Virus record (IMG/VR): IMGVR_UViG_3300035663_000017
Span: 1 to 59,206 of that record
Source: a virus
DNA length: 59,206 nucleotides
Reading direction: 5' to 3' (one strand)
Below, piece after piece: positions 42,078 to 50,256 of this stretch (within the stretch, counting starts at the first letter, position 1; every line of letters starts with the position of its first letter). The translations under genes were made by a program, and so were the position numbers. The notes under the pieces were generated by a model, which saw only the letters and a program-made list of their open reading frames with translations, did not search any database and was not told the origin of the DNA.

Positions 42078-42112
42078 GTTTTCATTAGAAGTGGCTAATT
42101 ACGGAGAATTTC

Positions 42113-42550
42113 ATGGAAACTAGATTTATTCGAGAGGTTTCAGCTCGATATTCCAATACTCGAAGGCAAAAATTTGCTATTTCTGATGGTAGTGATGTTG
42201 TACGTTTCATAAGAACAAAAGTTATAAAGGATAACACTAAAGAGCATTTTATTATACTATCCTTAGATTCAGCTAGAAATGTCGCTTCATATTCAGTCGT
42301 GAGCGTAGGTACAACTAACTTTTCAATAGTTCACCCACGAGAAGTTTTTCAAATGGCCATACTTTCAGGAGCTATAGGTATTATCGTTGCTCATAATCAC
42401 CCATCAGGTAGAGCCAAACCATCATATGCTGACCGGCAGGTTACGAAACGTCTAAAACAAGCAGGTGAAATCTTAGGAATTAGAGTGCTTGATCATGTTA
42501 TCGTAACTGAAGATGATTATCATTCATTTCAAGAGGAAGGTGAATTCTAA
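42113..42550 (+). CDS. radC: RadC-like JAB/MPN domain protein
   Basis: 145 aa. The JAMM zinc motif HNHPSGRAKPSYAD lies near residues 94-107, after FIILSLDSARNV and VHPREVFQMAIL, the usual RadC C-terminal domain order. The N-terminal helix-hairpin-helix of bacterial RadC is missing. These proteins are often carried by mobile elements; the enzyme function is unsettled. Confidence 0.9.
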   Translation: METRFIREVSARYSNTRRQKFAISDGSDVVRFIRTKVIKDNTKEHFIILSLDSARNVASYSVVSVGTTNFSIVHPREVFQMAILSGAIGIIVAHNHPSGRAKPSYADRQVTKRLKQAGEILGIRVLDHVIVTEDDYHSFQEEGEF

Positions 42551-42595
42551 AGCCTCTATGCTTTCTTATTGAATTGTGTTACTGTCACACTATAA

Positions 42596-42669
42596 GCGCC
42601 CGTAGCTCATCTGGATAGAGCATTAGCCTTCTAAGCTAAGGGTAACAGGTTCGAGTCCTGTCGGGCGCG
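42596..42669 (+). tRNA. tRNA-Arg (UCU anticodon)
   Basis: 74 nt cloverleaf: acceptor GCGCCCG (42596-42602) with CGGGCGC (42662-42668), D arm GCTC/GAGC, anticodon stem TTAGC/GCTAA with loop CTTCTAA, T arm ACAGG/CCTGT with loop TTCGAGT, discriminator G. CCA is not encoded. It reads AGA, a codon used often in this AT-rich phage. Confidence 0.95.
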
Positions 42670-42706
42670 TTTAATTTGCCAAAGTCATTCTCAACACCAT
42701 CCTACT

Positions 42707-43522
42707 TTATTCCTCCCCAATTAAATTTTTGATATCAATGCCTCTTTTCCTGTCTTCTATAATAATCTCGCAAGCGTCTAAGTTGCCACAGAGTCCGGTC
42801 ATATCACCCCAAATTCCACTAACATCCCCAGAGAGTTCGGTCACATCCCCATAAATTTTATTTGCATATCCACAAAGTCCGGTCAAATCTCCTGTAATCT
42901 GACTTACATATCCCCGAATCCCGCTCACATATCCCCGAATCCCGCTCACATCTCCACAAAGTCCAGTTACATCTCCTCTAATCTTACTCACATCTCCATA
43001 AATTCCGGTTACATTTCCACAAATTCCGCTTACATAACCACAAAGTCCGGTAACATTTCCACAAAGTTTGCTTACATCTCCATAAATTCCAGTGACATAT
43101 CCTCTAATATTGCTTATACATCCAGAGAGTTTACTCACGTCTCCGCAAAGTCCCGTCACATATCCCCAAATCTTACTCACATCCCCACACAGTCCGGTTA
43201 CCTCCCCTCTAATGTCGCTTACTTTTCCGCGAATTCCGGTGACATCCCCACAAAGTCCGGTTACATCTCCCCTAATCTCGCTTGCATTTCCCCTAACCTT
43301 GCTTACCTCTCCATAAAGTCCACTCACATCTCCTCTAAGATCGCCGACATAACCATAAAGTCCGGTAACATCTCCCATAACTTGGCTTACATAACCAAAA
43401 ATTCCGCTTACATCTCCCGTAATTTTACTTGCATCCCCGAAAATATTACTTTTATTTGTTACTAAAATGCTTACATTTCCAATCAATGTTTTTGAGTTTG
43501 ATATTTTCAATTTACGTTTCAT
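42707..43522 (-). CDS. heptapeptide-repeat protein, large paralogue
   Basis: 271 aa, almost entirely about 33 tandem repeats of seven residues, G-[DYN]-V-[ST]-[GK]-[IL]-x (for example GDVSGIRGDVTGLCGDV). Gly, Val and Ile/Leu recur at fixed places, which suggests a solenoid or beta-helix. It ends in a cap DACEIIIEDRKRGIDIKNLI followed by GEE, shared with the two genes upstream. Function unknown; adhesin, virion surface and decoy roles are possible. Confidence 0.8.
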   Translation of the reverse strand: MKRKLKISNSKTLIGNVSILVTNKSNIFGDASKITGDVSGIFGYVSQVMGDVTGLYGYVGDLRGDVSGLYGEVSKVRGNASEIRGDVTGLCGDVTGIRGKVSDIRGEVTGLCGDVSKIWGYVTGLCGDVSKLSGCISNIRGYVTGIYGDVSKLCGNVTGLCGYVSGICGNVTGIYGDVSKIRGDVTGLCGDVSGIRGYVSGIRGYVSQITGDLTGLCGYANKIYGDVTELSGDVSGIWGDMTGLCGNLDACEIIIEDRKRGIDIKNLIGEE

Positions 43523-43939
43523 TTACTCCTCCCCAATTAAATCTTTAATATAGATACCAGCTTCTCTTTCTTTCTTGGTAATCTCGCAAGTATCTAAATT
43601 GCCTTGAACCCCACTCGCATCTCCATAGATTCCGCTCACATCGCCACTAATTCTGCTCACATCTCCCCTAAGTCCGCTCACATCTCCCCTAAGTCTGCTT
43701 AAATCTCCACTAATCGCGCTCACATCTCCACTAAGTCCGCTCACATCTCCACTAATCGCGCTTACATATCCCCTAAGTCTGCTCACATCTCCACTAAGTC
43801 CGCTCACATATCCACTAATCGCGCTTACATCTCCACTAATCGCGCTTACATATCCCCTAAGTCTGCTTAAATCTCCAGTTAACTTGCTTGTATCGCCTAT
43901 CAATCTTTTGAGTTTCATTGTTGTTAATTTAGGTTTCAT
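43523..43939 (-). CDS. heptapeptide-repeat protein, middle paralogue
   Basis: 138 aa. A basic start (MKPKLTTMKLKRL) leads into about 14 repeats of GDVSGLS/GDVSRLR type, then the shared cap TCEITKKEREAGIYIKDLI and GEE. The last codons GGG GAG GAG followed by TAAATG serve as the Shine-Dalgarno and start of the next gene, so the three are translationally coupled. Confidence 0.8.
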   Translation of the reverse strand: MKPKLTTMKLKRLIGDTSKLTGDLSRLRGYVSAISGDVSAISGYVSGLSGDVSRLRGYVSAISGDVSGLSGDVSAISGDLSRLRGDVSGLRGDVSRISGDVSGIYGDASGVQGNLDTCEITKKEREAGIYIKDLIGEE

Positions 43940-44197
43940 TTACTCCTCCCCAATTAAATCTCTAATATCAACACCATTAGCTCTTTCTTCTTCGGTAATC
44001 TCGCACTTGTCTAAATCTCCCGATAGGCCAGTTACATACCCACTTATGCCAGTAACATCTCCACGTATCCCACTTATATCACCGTGTAGATCACTTACCC
44101 TACCGCGTATATTACATCCATTACCTTTCAGTTTAGTTAAATCGCCCGTTAAATTGTCAGCATTTATTAACTTAGTTTTTTTTAATTTTCGTTTCAT
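43940..44197 (-). CDS. heptapeptide-repeat protein, small paralogue
   Basis: 85 aa, first of the three tandem genes. It has about six repeats and the cap KCEITEEERANGVDIRDLI plus GEE. Repeat number rises from this gene to the last (about 6, 14, 33). This is the shortest complete example of start, repeats and cap. Confidence 0.78.
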   Translation of the reverse strand: MKRKLKKTKLINADNLTGDLTKLKGNGCNIRGRVSDLHGDISGIRGDVTGISGYVTGLSGDLDKCEITEEERANGVDIRDLIGEE

Positions 44198-44234
44198 ATC
44201 TTATCCGTTAAATGAACAGCGTTGATTTTCTTGT

Positions 44235-45989
44235 TCAGATCTCATCGCTATTGTTAAAATCATCAAAATTCGAAGTAGGCCAAGCTATTATTGTTTTCCG
44301 AGTTGGTGGCTGCTTACGCGGTCTCCCCTTTGTGGGTGTTCTGGTTACCATAGGGGCAAACGTATGCTTTGGCGTTAACGTAGGTCTCGGCGTTGCAGTT
44401 GGTCGAGGAGTTCTTGTAGGTCTCGGCGTTGCAGTTGGTCGAGGAGTTCTTGTAGGTCTCGGCGTTGCAGTTGGTCGAGGAGTTCTTGTAGGTCTCGGCG
44501 TTGCAGTTGGTCGAGGAGTTCTTGTGGGCGTTGGTGCTGCCGTGGGTGTTGGCGTTGCCGTGGGAGTTGGTGTTGCTGTAGGTGTGGGAGGAGGAAGAAG
44601 ATTCAGTTGTTCGCAAACATTAATTGCATTTAAAATTGAATTATTTGCGTTTAAAATTCCTGATGTTGCAACTATTCCTGTTAGGTTTGTTTGAACTCTT
44701 ACGTTATCAAGAATTATACTTTTTAAGTAGTCGACCGGAAACGTCCTATCACATGTCGATTGGGCGAGGATTGCCACGCCTGAAACGAACGGAGCTGCCA
44801 TAGAAGTACCACTCAAAGCAACATACGCATTGCCTGGATATGTACTAATAATTGTATTTCCTGGTGCAGCCAGATGAACGCTTGTTCCGTAATTAGAGAA
44901 TGTAGACAAATTCCCGCTATAATCAACGGAAGCTACAGAAATCACATTTGGAACGTCAGAATTGGCTGGAAATGATGGCAGAAGATCATTATTGTATCTT
45001 GAGTTTCCAGCTGCTGCTACTACAAGAATGTTGTTATCATTTGCTCTTCTAATTGCATCTGCTAAATTCACACTATTTACCAAACTCCCCCAAGAGTTGT
45101 TGGCGACGACGATATTATGACCCGCCTGTTTCAATCGAACGCCGTAATCGATGGCCTTAATCGCATTGGCTAAACTTCCCCTGCCGAAACTATTAAGAAA
45201 TTTCGCAGAAACAATCTTTACATTCCAAGCAATACCGGCAATTCCAAGTCCATTATTTCCTCTCGCCCCAATAATTCCAGCAACATGCGTTCCATGTCCA
45301 TTATCGTCAAATTGATCACCAGAGTTTGTTATCGCATTATACCCGTGAATATCATCAACAACTCCATTCAGGTCGTCGTCGATTTTATTATTGGGAATCT
45401 CATTGGGATTTATCCAAAGATTCTCTTGTAAGTCTATGTGTTCAGATGAAATGCCACTATCAACAACTAATGCCAAAAGGTCATCTCTTCCGGTCGCTTT
45501 ATCCCATGCTGATTTTGCTGAGATTACATCCAATCCGTATTGAAAAAAAAGATATTGGTCACTTGGGTTTGTCTCTGTTGCAAAGTAAATGTAGTTAGGT
45601 TCACAGCGACCCCTTTTGACTCTTCTTAATATATTCTTTATTTTAGCAGTTCGGCATAGTTTCTTAGTCCCGATGCTTGGTTCTAGAGTCGTCTGAGACT
45701 CTACAAAGTCATCTCTATGCTTCGGCTCCAATAGAAATACTTTCTGAGAAATATTCTCAGTTTTTAATCTTCTATTCTTTGCTTCGACTTTAAGAACATT
45801 ATTCTCTGCTAGAATCTCACCCTGCTTATCGCGAAAGCTCACCACTACGCTATCATAAAAAGATGCCTCAGCTAAAACATCTACTTCTGATGAAATGAAT
45901 GTCAAAGCGAAGATGAGTGATTTTCCGATTATTCTCTTAAAGTTAAATCTGCAATCCTTACTTGTTACTTTTTCAATCTGGCTTTTCAT
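44235..45989 (-). CDS. secreted subtilisin-like serine protease (S8) with Thr-Pro tail
   Basis: 584 aa. A hydrophobic N-terminal segment (SLIFALTFISSEVDVLAEA) looks like a signal peptide. The catalytic triad is complete: Asp in LVVDSGISSEHI (about residue 176), His in NGHGTHVAG (about 233), Ser in SGTSMAAPFVSG (about 395), with the oxyanion Asn in ANNSWGS. The C-terminal 90 residues are Thr/Pro/Arg repeats, coded partly by perfect 36-bp DNA repeats. A preceding inhibitory propeptide of about 150 residues is likely. A phage-encoded exported protease is unusual. Confidence 0.93.
   Translation of the reverse strand: MKSQIEKVTSKDCRFNFKRIIGKSLIFALTFISSEVDVLAEASFYDSVVVSFRDKQGEILAENNVLKVEAKNRRLKTENISQKVFLLEPKHRDDFVESQTTLEPSIGTKKLCRTAKIKNILRRVKRGRCEPNYIYFATETNPSDQYLFFQYGLDVISAKSAWDKATGRDDLLALVVDSGISSEHIDLQENLWINPNEIPNNKIDDDLNGVVDDIHGYNAITNSGDQFDDNGHGTHVAGIIGARGNNGLGIAGIAWNVKIVSAKFLNSFGRGSLANAIKAIDYGVRLKQAGHNIVVANNSWGSLVNSVNLADAIRRANDNNILVVAAAGNSRYNNDLLPSFPANSDVPNVISVASVDYSGNLSTFSNYGTSVHLAAPGNTIISTYPGNAYVALSGTSMAAPFVSGVAILAQSTCDRTFPVDYLKSIILDNVRVQTNLTGIVATSGILNANNSILNAINVCEQLNLLPPPTPTATPTPTATPTPTAAPTPTRTPRPTATPRPTRTPRPTATPRPTRTPRPTATPRPTRTPRPTATPRPTLTPKHTFAPMVTRTPTKGRPRKQPPTRKTIIAWPTSNFDDFNNSDEI
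44380..44523 (-). repeat. four perfect 36-bp tandem repeats in the protease gene
   Basis: Units at 44380, 44416, 44452 and 44488, each 36 bp and identical, coding for 12 residues of the Thr-Pro-Arg tail. Perfect identity points to recent slippage or unequal recombination and to copy-number variation. Confidence 0.95.
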
Positions 45990-46045
45990 ATACGTTTAAC
46001 TCCAAAGCGCATTTTTAAATGCTGCCATTAAATATAATTCTTCAA

Positions 46046-46079
46046 ATCCTATCAGGGAAATTTACTTTCGAGCATTACC
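46046..46079 (-). promoter_or_regulatory. GGTAAT-type promoter of the protease gene
   Basis: Minus strand GGTAATGCTCGAAAG starts at 46079; TAGGAT lies at 46051-46046, one base closer than in most copies. It points at the protease gene with a leader of about 50 nt. Confidence 0.5.
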
Positions 46080-46085
46080 TGAAGC

Positions 46086-46093
46086 TATAAATA
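46086..46093 (+). promoter_or_regulatory. late promoter TATAAATA
   Basis: TATAAATA, then TGAAAC, then ATG at 46100. There is no Shine-Dalgarno; transcription should begin at or one base before the start codon. It is back to back with the minus-strand promoter at 46079. Confidence 0.8.
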
Positions 46094-46099
46094 TGAAAC

Positions 46100-46351
46100 A
46101 TGAATTATAAAAACACGCTAAAACTCGTGAGAGAAGAAATAGATCGCTCCCCTGAGAGCGTGATGGAGATTTTTTCTAAGATTCCACGAGCAAGTAAGCA
46201 CTCAAAGAAGCAACTTTTAAAAGGTTTTAAAGTTGAATTAGAGCATACTAAAACAGTTGGTAGTAATCCTGAAACTATCGCCAACATTGTTCTTGACCAT
46301 CTCGCAGAATATCCAGATTATTACGACAAACTCGCAGCTGCTGGTCTTTAA
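46100..46351 (+). CDS. DUF5661-like small protein
   Basis: 83 aa. The C-terminal pattern LLKGFKVELEHTKTVGSNPE and NIVLDHLAEYPDYYDKL matches DUF5661-type phage proteins, whose function is unknown. It has its own late promoter and appears leaderless. Late timing suggests a virion or assembly role. Confidence 0.75.
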   Translation: MNYKNTLKLVREEIDRSPESVMEIFSKIPRASKHSKKQLLKGFKVELEHTKTVGSNPETIANIVLDHLAEYPDYYDKLAAAGL

Positions 46352-46360
46352 TCGCATTCA

Positions 46361-46392
46361 TAACGACACGTTTCGCTTCGAACACGTTATCG
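46361..46392 (+). other. hairpin after the DUF5661 gene
   Basis: ATAACG pairs with CGTTAT around an inner GTTTCG/CGAAC helix, followed by CGCCTTTTG. It may be a weak terminator between this late gene and the adenosyltransferase gene. Confidence 0.35.
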
Positions 46393-46480
46393 CCTTTTGA
46401 AATGTAAATGTTCCACTTCGATTAAATGGCGTATAAACCGTATATCAATATACTGTTTATATTTTTACGTGTATTTCACT

Positions 46481-47065
46481 ATGGTCAAAATTAACAAACT
46501 TTACACTAAAAATGGTGATAGCGGAAAAACTCACTTAGTTGGCGGCTCGATGATTGAAAAATTTTCTTTAAAGATAGGATGTGTTGGTGAAATCGACGAG
46601 CTTAATTCTCATTTAGGACTCATTAGAACAAAAGTGGAAATGCTGCAAGATAAGCCACATATCGTTGGTACCCTTGCTCAAATTCAAAACGATTTATTTG
46701 ATATTGGCGCATATATAGCAACTGACGTAAGTAGTGAATATAAACAATCTTTAAATATCATAACAGACAAACACGTTAGGTTTTTAGAAGATAAAATAGA
46801 CAACATAACGGAGTCTATACCAGAGTTAAAATCATTCGTTTTACCTGGGGGTAGCGAGCTAAACGCTTTTCTCCATATTGCAAGAACTGTATGTAGACGA
46901 ACTGAAAGAAATCTCTGGTTACTAAACACTGAAGAGGACGTATCGAAATCAGTTTTGATTTATATTAATAGACTCAGTGATTTTCTATTCGCTCTAAGTC
47001 GCTATTTTATTATCAGTGCCGAAAAGAAAGAGTATCTTTGGGAATCTGGGAAATCTCACGCATAG
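46481..47065 (+). CDS. PduO-type ATP:cob(I)alamin adenosyltransferase
   Basis: Makes adenosylcobalamin, the cofactor of class II ribonucleotide reductase and several mutases. 194 aa from ATG 46481, which begins the conserved N-terminus (KINKLYTKNGDSGKTHLVGG). Further marks are GEIDELNSHLG, FVLPGGSELNAFLHIARTVC and RRTERN near the ATP site. The upstream open frame to 46397 lacks family sequence. No other cobalamin gene is seen in the window. Probably an auxiliary metabolic gene. Confidence 0.93.
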   Translation: MVKINKLYTKNGDSGKTHLVGGSMIEKFSLKIGCVGEIDELNSHLGLIRTKVEMLQDKPHIVGTLAQIQNDLFDIGAYIATDVSSEYKQSLNIITDKHVRFLEDKIDNITESIPELKSFVLPGGSELNAFLHIARTVCRRTERNLWLLNTEEDVSKSVLIYINRLSDFLFALSRYFIISAEKKEYLWESGKSHA

Positions 47066-47155
47066 ATATCATCTAAAGGAATGTTCGCCATCTCTTTTGT
47101 TGACGTAAAGTCAAAGTTAATAATAGATTATTAATCATTTTAAGACGTTCTTAAT

Positions 47156-48079
47156 ATGCAAGATGAAGTAACATTTCCAATTGACTGTATCAGGGTTTTA
47201 GATAAGGGGTTTGTTTCTCTGATTAACCACATGGGAGACGATTCCTTAATAGCCAGGGCAGCTAGAGTTAGCTATGGTCCTGGCACACGTACGGTGCAAG
47301 ACGATACAAATCTTATTAGGTACTTAATGCGAAACAAGCACACATCACCATTCGAGATGTGTGAATTTGTATTTTGCCTTAGATTACCTATTTTCGTCTC
47401 TAATCAATTGGTTCGTCATAGAACAGCGAGTCTTAATCAAATGAGTGGGCGGTATTCCGTCATGCCTGACATGTTCTATGAGCCAAGAGAAGAAGATATT
47501 ACATTTCAGAACCCAGATAATAAACAGGGCGGAACTAATACACAATTAAAGCTATCCAACATTAAGAATCCGAATGAGTTCGTAGATCTCGATCTTATGG
47601 ACGTTCAGTCGTACGACACTCCAGAATGTCCGTTCTCATTCTCCCGCTATTTCACTTCAGAGCAGGAGCAAACTCGATGGTATTATAATCGCTACATCGC
47701 CACTGGCATGAGAAAAGAGCTTGCCAGAATTAACCTACCCCTCTCACAATATACTGAAATGTATTGGAAGATGGATTTACACAATCTCTTTCATTTTTTG
47801 AAACTCAGACTTGACCATCACGCACAATATGAAATAAGAGTATACGCAGAGGCCATCTACAAGATTATTAAACCGCTTGTACCAATTGCATGTGCTGCAT
47901 TTGAGGATTATGTTTTAAATTCTATAGCACTAAGCGCCAAGGATATTGAAGGACTTAAAAATCTTATGCTTGATGGTGCAGAAGGTGAAACTACTAAAGC
48001 AGCAGAAACCATTTTCCCCAACAAGAGAGAAAGGTCTGAGTTTTTGAATAAAGTAGCCAAAATTCGCGGAACGAATTAG
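47156..48079 (+). CDS. thyX: flavin-dependent thymidylate synthase ThyX
   Basis: 307 aa. Makes dTMP from dUMP with FAD and methylenetetrahydrofolate. The signature RHRTASLNQMSGRYS lies near residues 87-101 and SRYFTSEQEQTRWYYNRYI follows near 165. C-terminal residues (LRLDHHAQYEIR) are the substrate-binding segment. It ends in a 4-bp overlap with the convergent gene 48076-48612. Upstream TTGACG followed by an AT-rich region may be a host-type promoter. Confidence 0.95.
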   Translation: MQDEVTFPIDCIRVLDKGFVSLINHMGDDSLIARAARVSYGPGTRTVQDDTNLIRYLMRNKHTSPFEMCEFVFCLRLPIFVSNQLVRHRTASLNQMSGRYSVMPDMFYEPREEDITFQNPDNKQGGTNTQLKLSNIKNPNEFVDLDLMDVQSYDTPECPFSFSRYFTSEQEQTRWYYNRYIATGMRKELARINLPLSQYTEMYWKMDLHNLFHFLKLRLDHHAQYEIRVYAEAIYKIIKPLVPIACAAFEDYVLNSIALSAKDIEGLKNLMLDGAEGETTKAAETIFPNKRERSEFLNKVAKIRGTN

Positions 48080-48612
48080 CTCTTTACTCTCATATATTCT
48101 GAGAACGTAAGTATTTCTTCTGTAAGATCAGAAACTGGAGTACTAGACCAGAATTTACACGACCAGTAACGAGCTTTGTGTTTCGGACCAGGCGATTCGC
48201 AATTATGCCTTGCTCTGAAATTTTTACGTCTATTGGGGTCGTCCCGTTTAATTGACATATTTGGGTCGCCAAAATTCACTTTTACGACATTTCCCTTATC
48301 GTTTTTAACATAAACGGAGAATTTCTTAGGACCGTTCGATGTCCTAAAAGGTTTATTGAGCTTCACTTTCTTTCCTTGATGCTCAGATTCTTCGATAATC
48401 TCACCTTCGGAAAGCATTTCCAGCTCTAACTCAAGAGCTTCTTCTATTGCCCCCGAAGCCTTTGCTTTAAAATACTGAACTTGCTTTTCCCGTTTTTCCG
48501 CAGCCTCTTTAGAATCGAATGTGCCAAGATTCTTCCCAGTATGGGACAAAAGGCGATATTCGCCAGATGGGAGTTTTATGATTCTTTCTTCTAAGGGTTT
48601 CACTTTAAGCAT
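48076..48612 (-). CDS. conserved phage protein with FRARHNC motif
   Basis: 178 aa. VVKVNFGDPNMSIKRDDPNR followed by KNFRARHNCESPGPKHKARY and WSCKFW is a motif found in many T4-like and jumbo phage proteins of unknown function, often near head genes. The N-terminal GEYRLLSHTGKNLGTFDSKE is a separate small domain. Convergent with thyX; stop codons overlap. Confidence 0.75.
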   Translation of the reverse strand: MLKVKPLEERIIKLPSGEYRLLSHTGKNLGTFDSKEAAEKREKQVQYFKAKASGAIEEALELELEMLSEGEIIEESEHQGKKVKLNKPFRTSNGPKKFSVYVKNDKGNVVKVNFGDPNMSIKRDDPNRRKNFRARHNCESPGPKHKARYWSCKFWSSTPVSDLTEEILTFSEYMRVKS

Positions 48613-48615
48613 AAT

Positions 48616-48852
48616 TTAATCTAAAAGATTGAGATCGTTTTCATTTAAGCAATCGTGCAAAAAAGAGCGAATATCTTGTAATGCATCATGGGTTTCTTCG
48701 CTGAGTGCATCATTATATTTAATTTGCTGTCGAAGTTTTTGATCAACATCCCACAAGATGCTTTTAAATATCTGAGCATTTTGTATGTCTTTAATTTGAT
48801 TCACTTCATCGCGATTGTCCGTATCGTAATAAAAACGTATCACAGCTTTCAT
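48616..48852 (-). CDS. small conserved phage protein, unknown
   Basis: 78 aa, begins MKAVIRFYYDTDNRDEVNQI. Mixed beta start then helical, acidic C-terminus. It lies 3 nt before the FRARHNC gene and shares its late promoter. Confidence 0.6.
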   Translation of the reverse strand: MKAVIRFYYDTDNRDEVNQIKDIQNAQIFKSILWDVDQKLRQQIKYNDALSEETHDALQDIRSFLHDCLNENDLNLLD

Positions 48853-48892
48853 AAATGTCCCATATATAGAATAGCATAATACAATTCATATC

Positions 48893-48900
48893 TATTTATA
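48893..48900 (-). promoter_or_regulatory. late promoter TATAAATA
   Basis: Perfect box on the minus strand, 40 nt before the ATG at 48852. It drives the two minus-strand genes here. A plus-strand box lies only 33 nt away, so the pair is divergent. Confidence 0.7.
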
Positions 48901-48932
48901 TCCCCCTTTTTAAATACTCTTTTAAATTCGGA

Positions 48933-48940
48933 TATAAATA
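48933..48940 (+). promoter_or_regulatory. late promoter TATAAATA
   Basis: Perfect box on the plus strand. The next open reading frame is only six codons, so it may give a longer transcript for the gene at 49083 in tandem with the box at 49027. Confidence 0.55.
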
Positions 48941-49026
48941 TGACGTGAAATGTTTAGTTTTAACTCATAGCAAACGATAGATTAGTAGATAATGTTAGTT
49001 TTAGTATTGGAATGCTATAATAAGGT

Positions 49027-49034
49027 TATAAATA
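49027..49034 (+). promoter_or_regulatory. late promoter TATAAATA
   Basis: Perfect box 48 nt before the ATG at 49083. Second of two tandem plus-strand late boxes. Confidence 0.65.
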
Positions 49035-49082
49035 TAACTTTCCGAGAATAGTAAGTGAAAATAAATATTTATCAGAGATACC

Positions 49083-49808
49083 ATGAGTGATAATACATTT
49101 GAAGAATTAAAAACTCTCATTGAAACATTTCGTTCTTCTCATCTTTCGGAATCGGCCAAGAAATCTTTCAATCGCATTGACGATCATGTACGCAATCGCA
49201 GCATTGGTATAATCAGTGCAAACCGCAAAGAACGAAAGCCAGCCGAAAATCGCTCGAACAGTAAAGCTCTCGAAAAAGATATCAGAGACGCAGGTTATGG
49301 GTTCGTCCGTGTAAAGGGTGGTTGGGTTGAATCTCAAGAGGATGGGTCTAAGACACCAGTACATGAACCGTCATATATCGTCGTTGGGCATAAAGGTGAT
49401 GATAGTGGGAAGTTAAAACAATTCATGCAGCATCATGGTAGTAAATATGACCAAGATGCAGTTGTGTATAAGCAACACGACGCACCTCACGTCAGCACAA
49501 TATCTACAAGCGATCGAGATCCAGAATCACCTAGACATAGCGAAACTAATATCGGCACGTATCATCCTGGCAAATTTGGGGATTATTTTACAGCACTCCA
49601 CGGCGATGCATACTCGAAAAAGAGTGTAAAAAAAATGACTCCAGATGAAAAAAAATCTCATAAAGAAGCAAGCTTAAAGCAAAAGGCTTTTGTTTTTGAG
49701 TCTTGCGTTTTTGAATTTTCAGAAGACGAGGATGCTCCAGTCCAGTCAGTGAATGAGCTGACTCTCTATGGTCGTATGGCTGCTACCGCCCGAACGAAAA
49801 AGAAATAG
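49083..49808 (+). CDS. DUF3293-like late protein
   Basis: 241 aa. RSNSKALEKDIRDAGYGFVR, then VKGGWVESQEDG, EPSYIVVGHKGDD and a later YDQDAVVYKQHD follow the DUF3293-like pattern found in phages. The C-terminus (VNELTLYGRMAATARTKKK) is separate and basic. It is late-expressed and possibly virion-associated. Function unknown. Confidence 0.6.
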   Translation: MSDNTFEELKTLIETFRSSHLSESAKKSFNRIDDHVRNRSIGIISANRKERKPAENRSNSKALEKDIRDAGYGFVRVKGGWVESQEDGSKTPVHEPSYIVVGHKGDDSGKLKQFMQHHGSKYDQDAVVYKQHDAPHVSTISTSDRDPESPRHSETNIGTYHPGKFGDYFTALHGDAYSKKSVKKMTPDEKKSHKEASLKQKAFVFESCVFEFSEDEDAPVQSVNELTLYGRMAATARTKKK

Positions 49809-49964
49809 AGTAATGCCTTAAGGCGTTCAGCCTCTGATATAATTATTAACACGATCTTAATCACTCATTTTGTCGGGTGCTAAATAAATCTATGCACTTC
49901 GTACTAAAGTTGATTAAACGCCACCGCTTACAAACAATCATCAGTGTATAATTTGGAGATTATC

Positions 49965-50246
49965 ATGAGCATTAACTTAGAAGATAATATGGGCACTACG
50001 GTTCCAGTTTTAGAAGTCATAGTTAAGCGCCATGAAACACCTCTAATATCTAAACTAAAAAACAAAAATAAAGAATTATATGAAGTGCGATACAATTACG
50101 AATTACAATTAAAGTATCATGGTGCTGAAATTAAGATGAATTGCCGTGATATGGAACACGTCTTGGAGCAAATTAAAAGAAACGAAACCTTTTATCATCC
50201 TAGCGTTAAAAGTGTTACGGGAAATGGTCGCTGGTCGTGCGATTAG
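49965..50246 (+). CDS. small protein, unknown
   Basis: 93 aa from ATG 49965, which has TTGGAGAT 5 nt upstream; the open frame to 49944 lacks a Shine-Dalgarno. Mixed alpha/beta. No family recognised. Confidence 0.55.
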   Translation: MSINLEDNMGTTVPVLEVIVKRHETPLISKLKNKNKELYEVRYNYELQLKYHGAEIKMNCRDMEHVLEQIKRNETFYHPSVKSVTGNGRWSCD

Positions 50247-50256
50247 ATGAAGAACC

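Noticed and set aside
42571-42603. TTGAAT and TATAAG just before the tRNA as a promoter
   Set aside because: TATAAG would overlap the first base of the tRNA, so transcription would start inside it; the tRNA is more likely cut from a longer RNA.
42707-44197. Regularly spaced repeats that could suggest a CRISPR array
   Set aside because: Spacing is 21 bp with coding phase, no constant repeat plus unique spacers; the reading frames explain it. The 36-bp units at 44380 are contiguous, without spacers.
44212-44694. Plus-strand open frame over the protease tail
   Set aside because: It is a Val/Gly-rich shadow of the Thr-Pro repeats of the subtilisin gene.
45326-45598. Plus-strand open frame inside the subtilisin gene
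   Set aside because: No Shine-Dalgarno or family pattern; the protease frame with its catalytic residues explains the region.
46397-46480. N-terminal extension of the adenosyltransferase open frame
   Set aside because: The family N-terminus begins at ATG 46481; the upstream codons have no family resemblance.
49815-49832. GCCTTAAGGC palindrome after 49808 as a terminator
   Set aside because: The stem is short with almost no loop and lacks a following T run.
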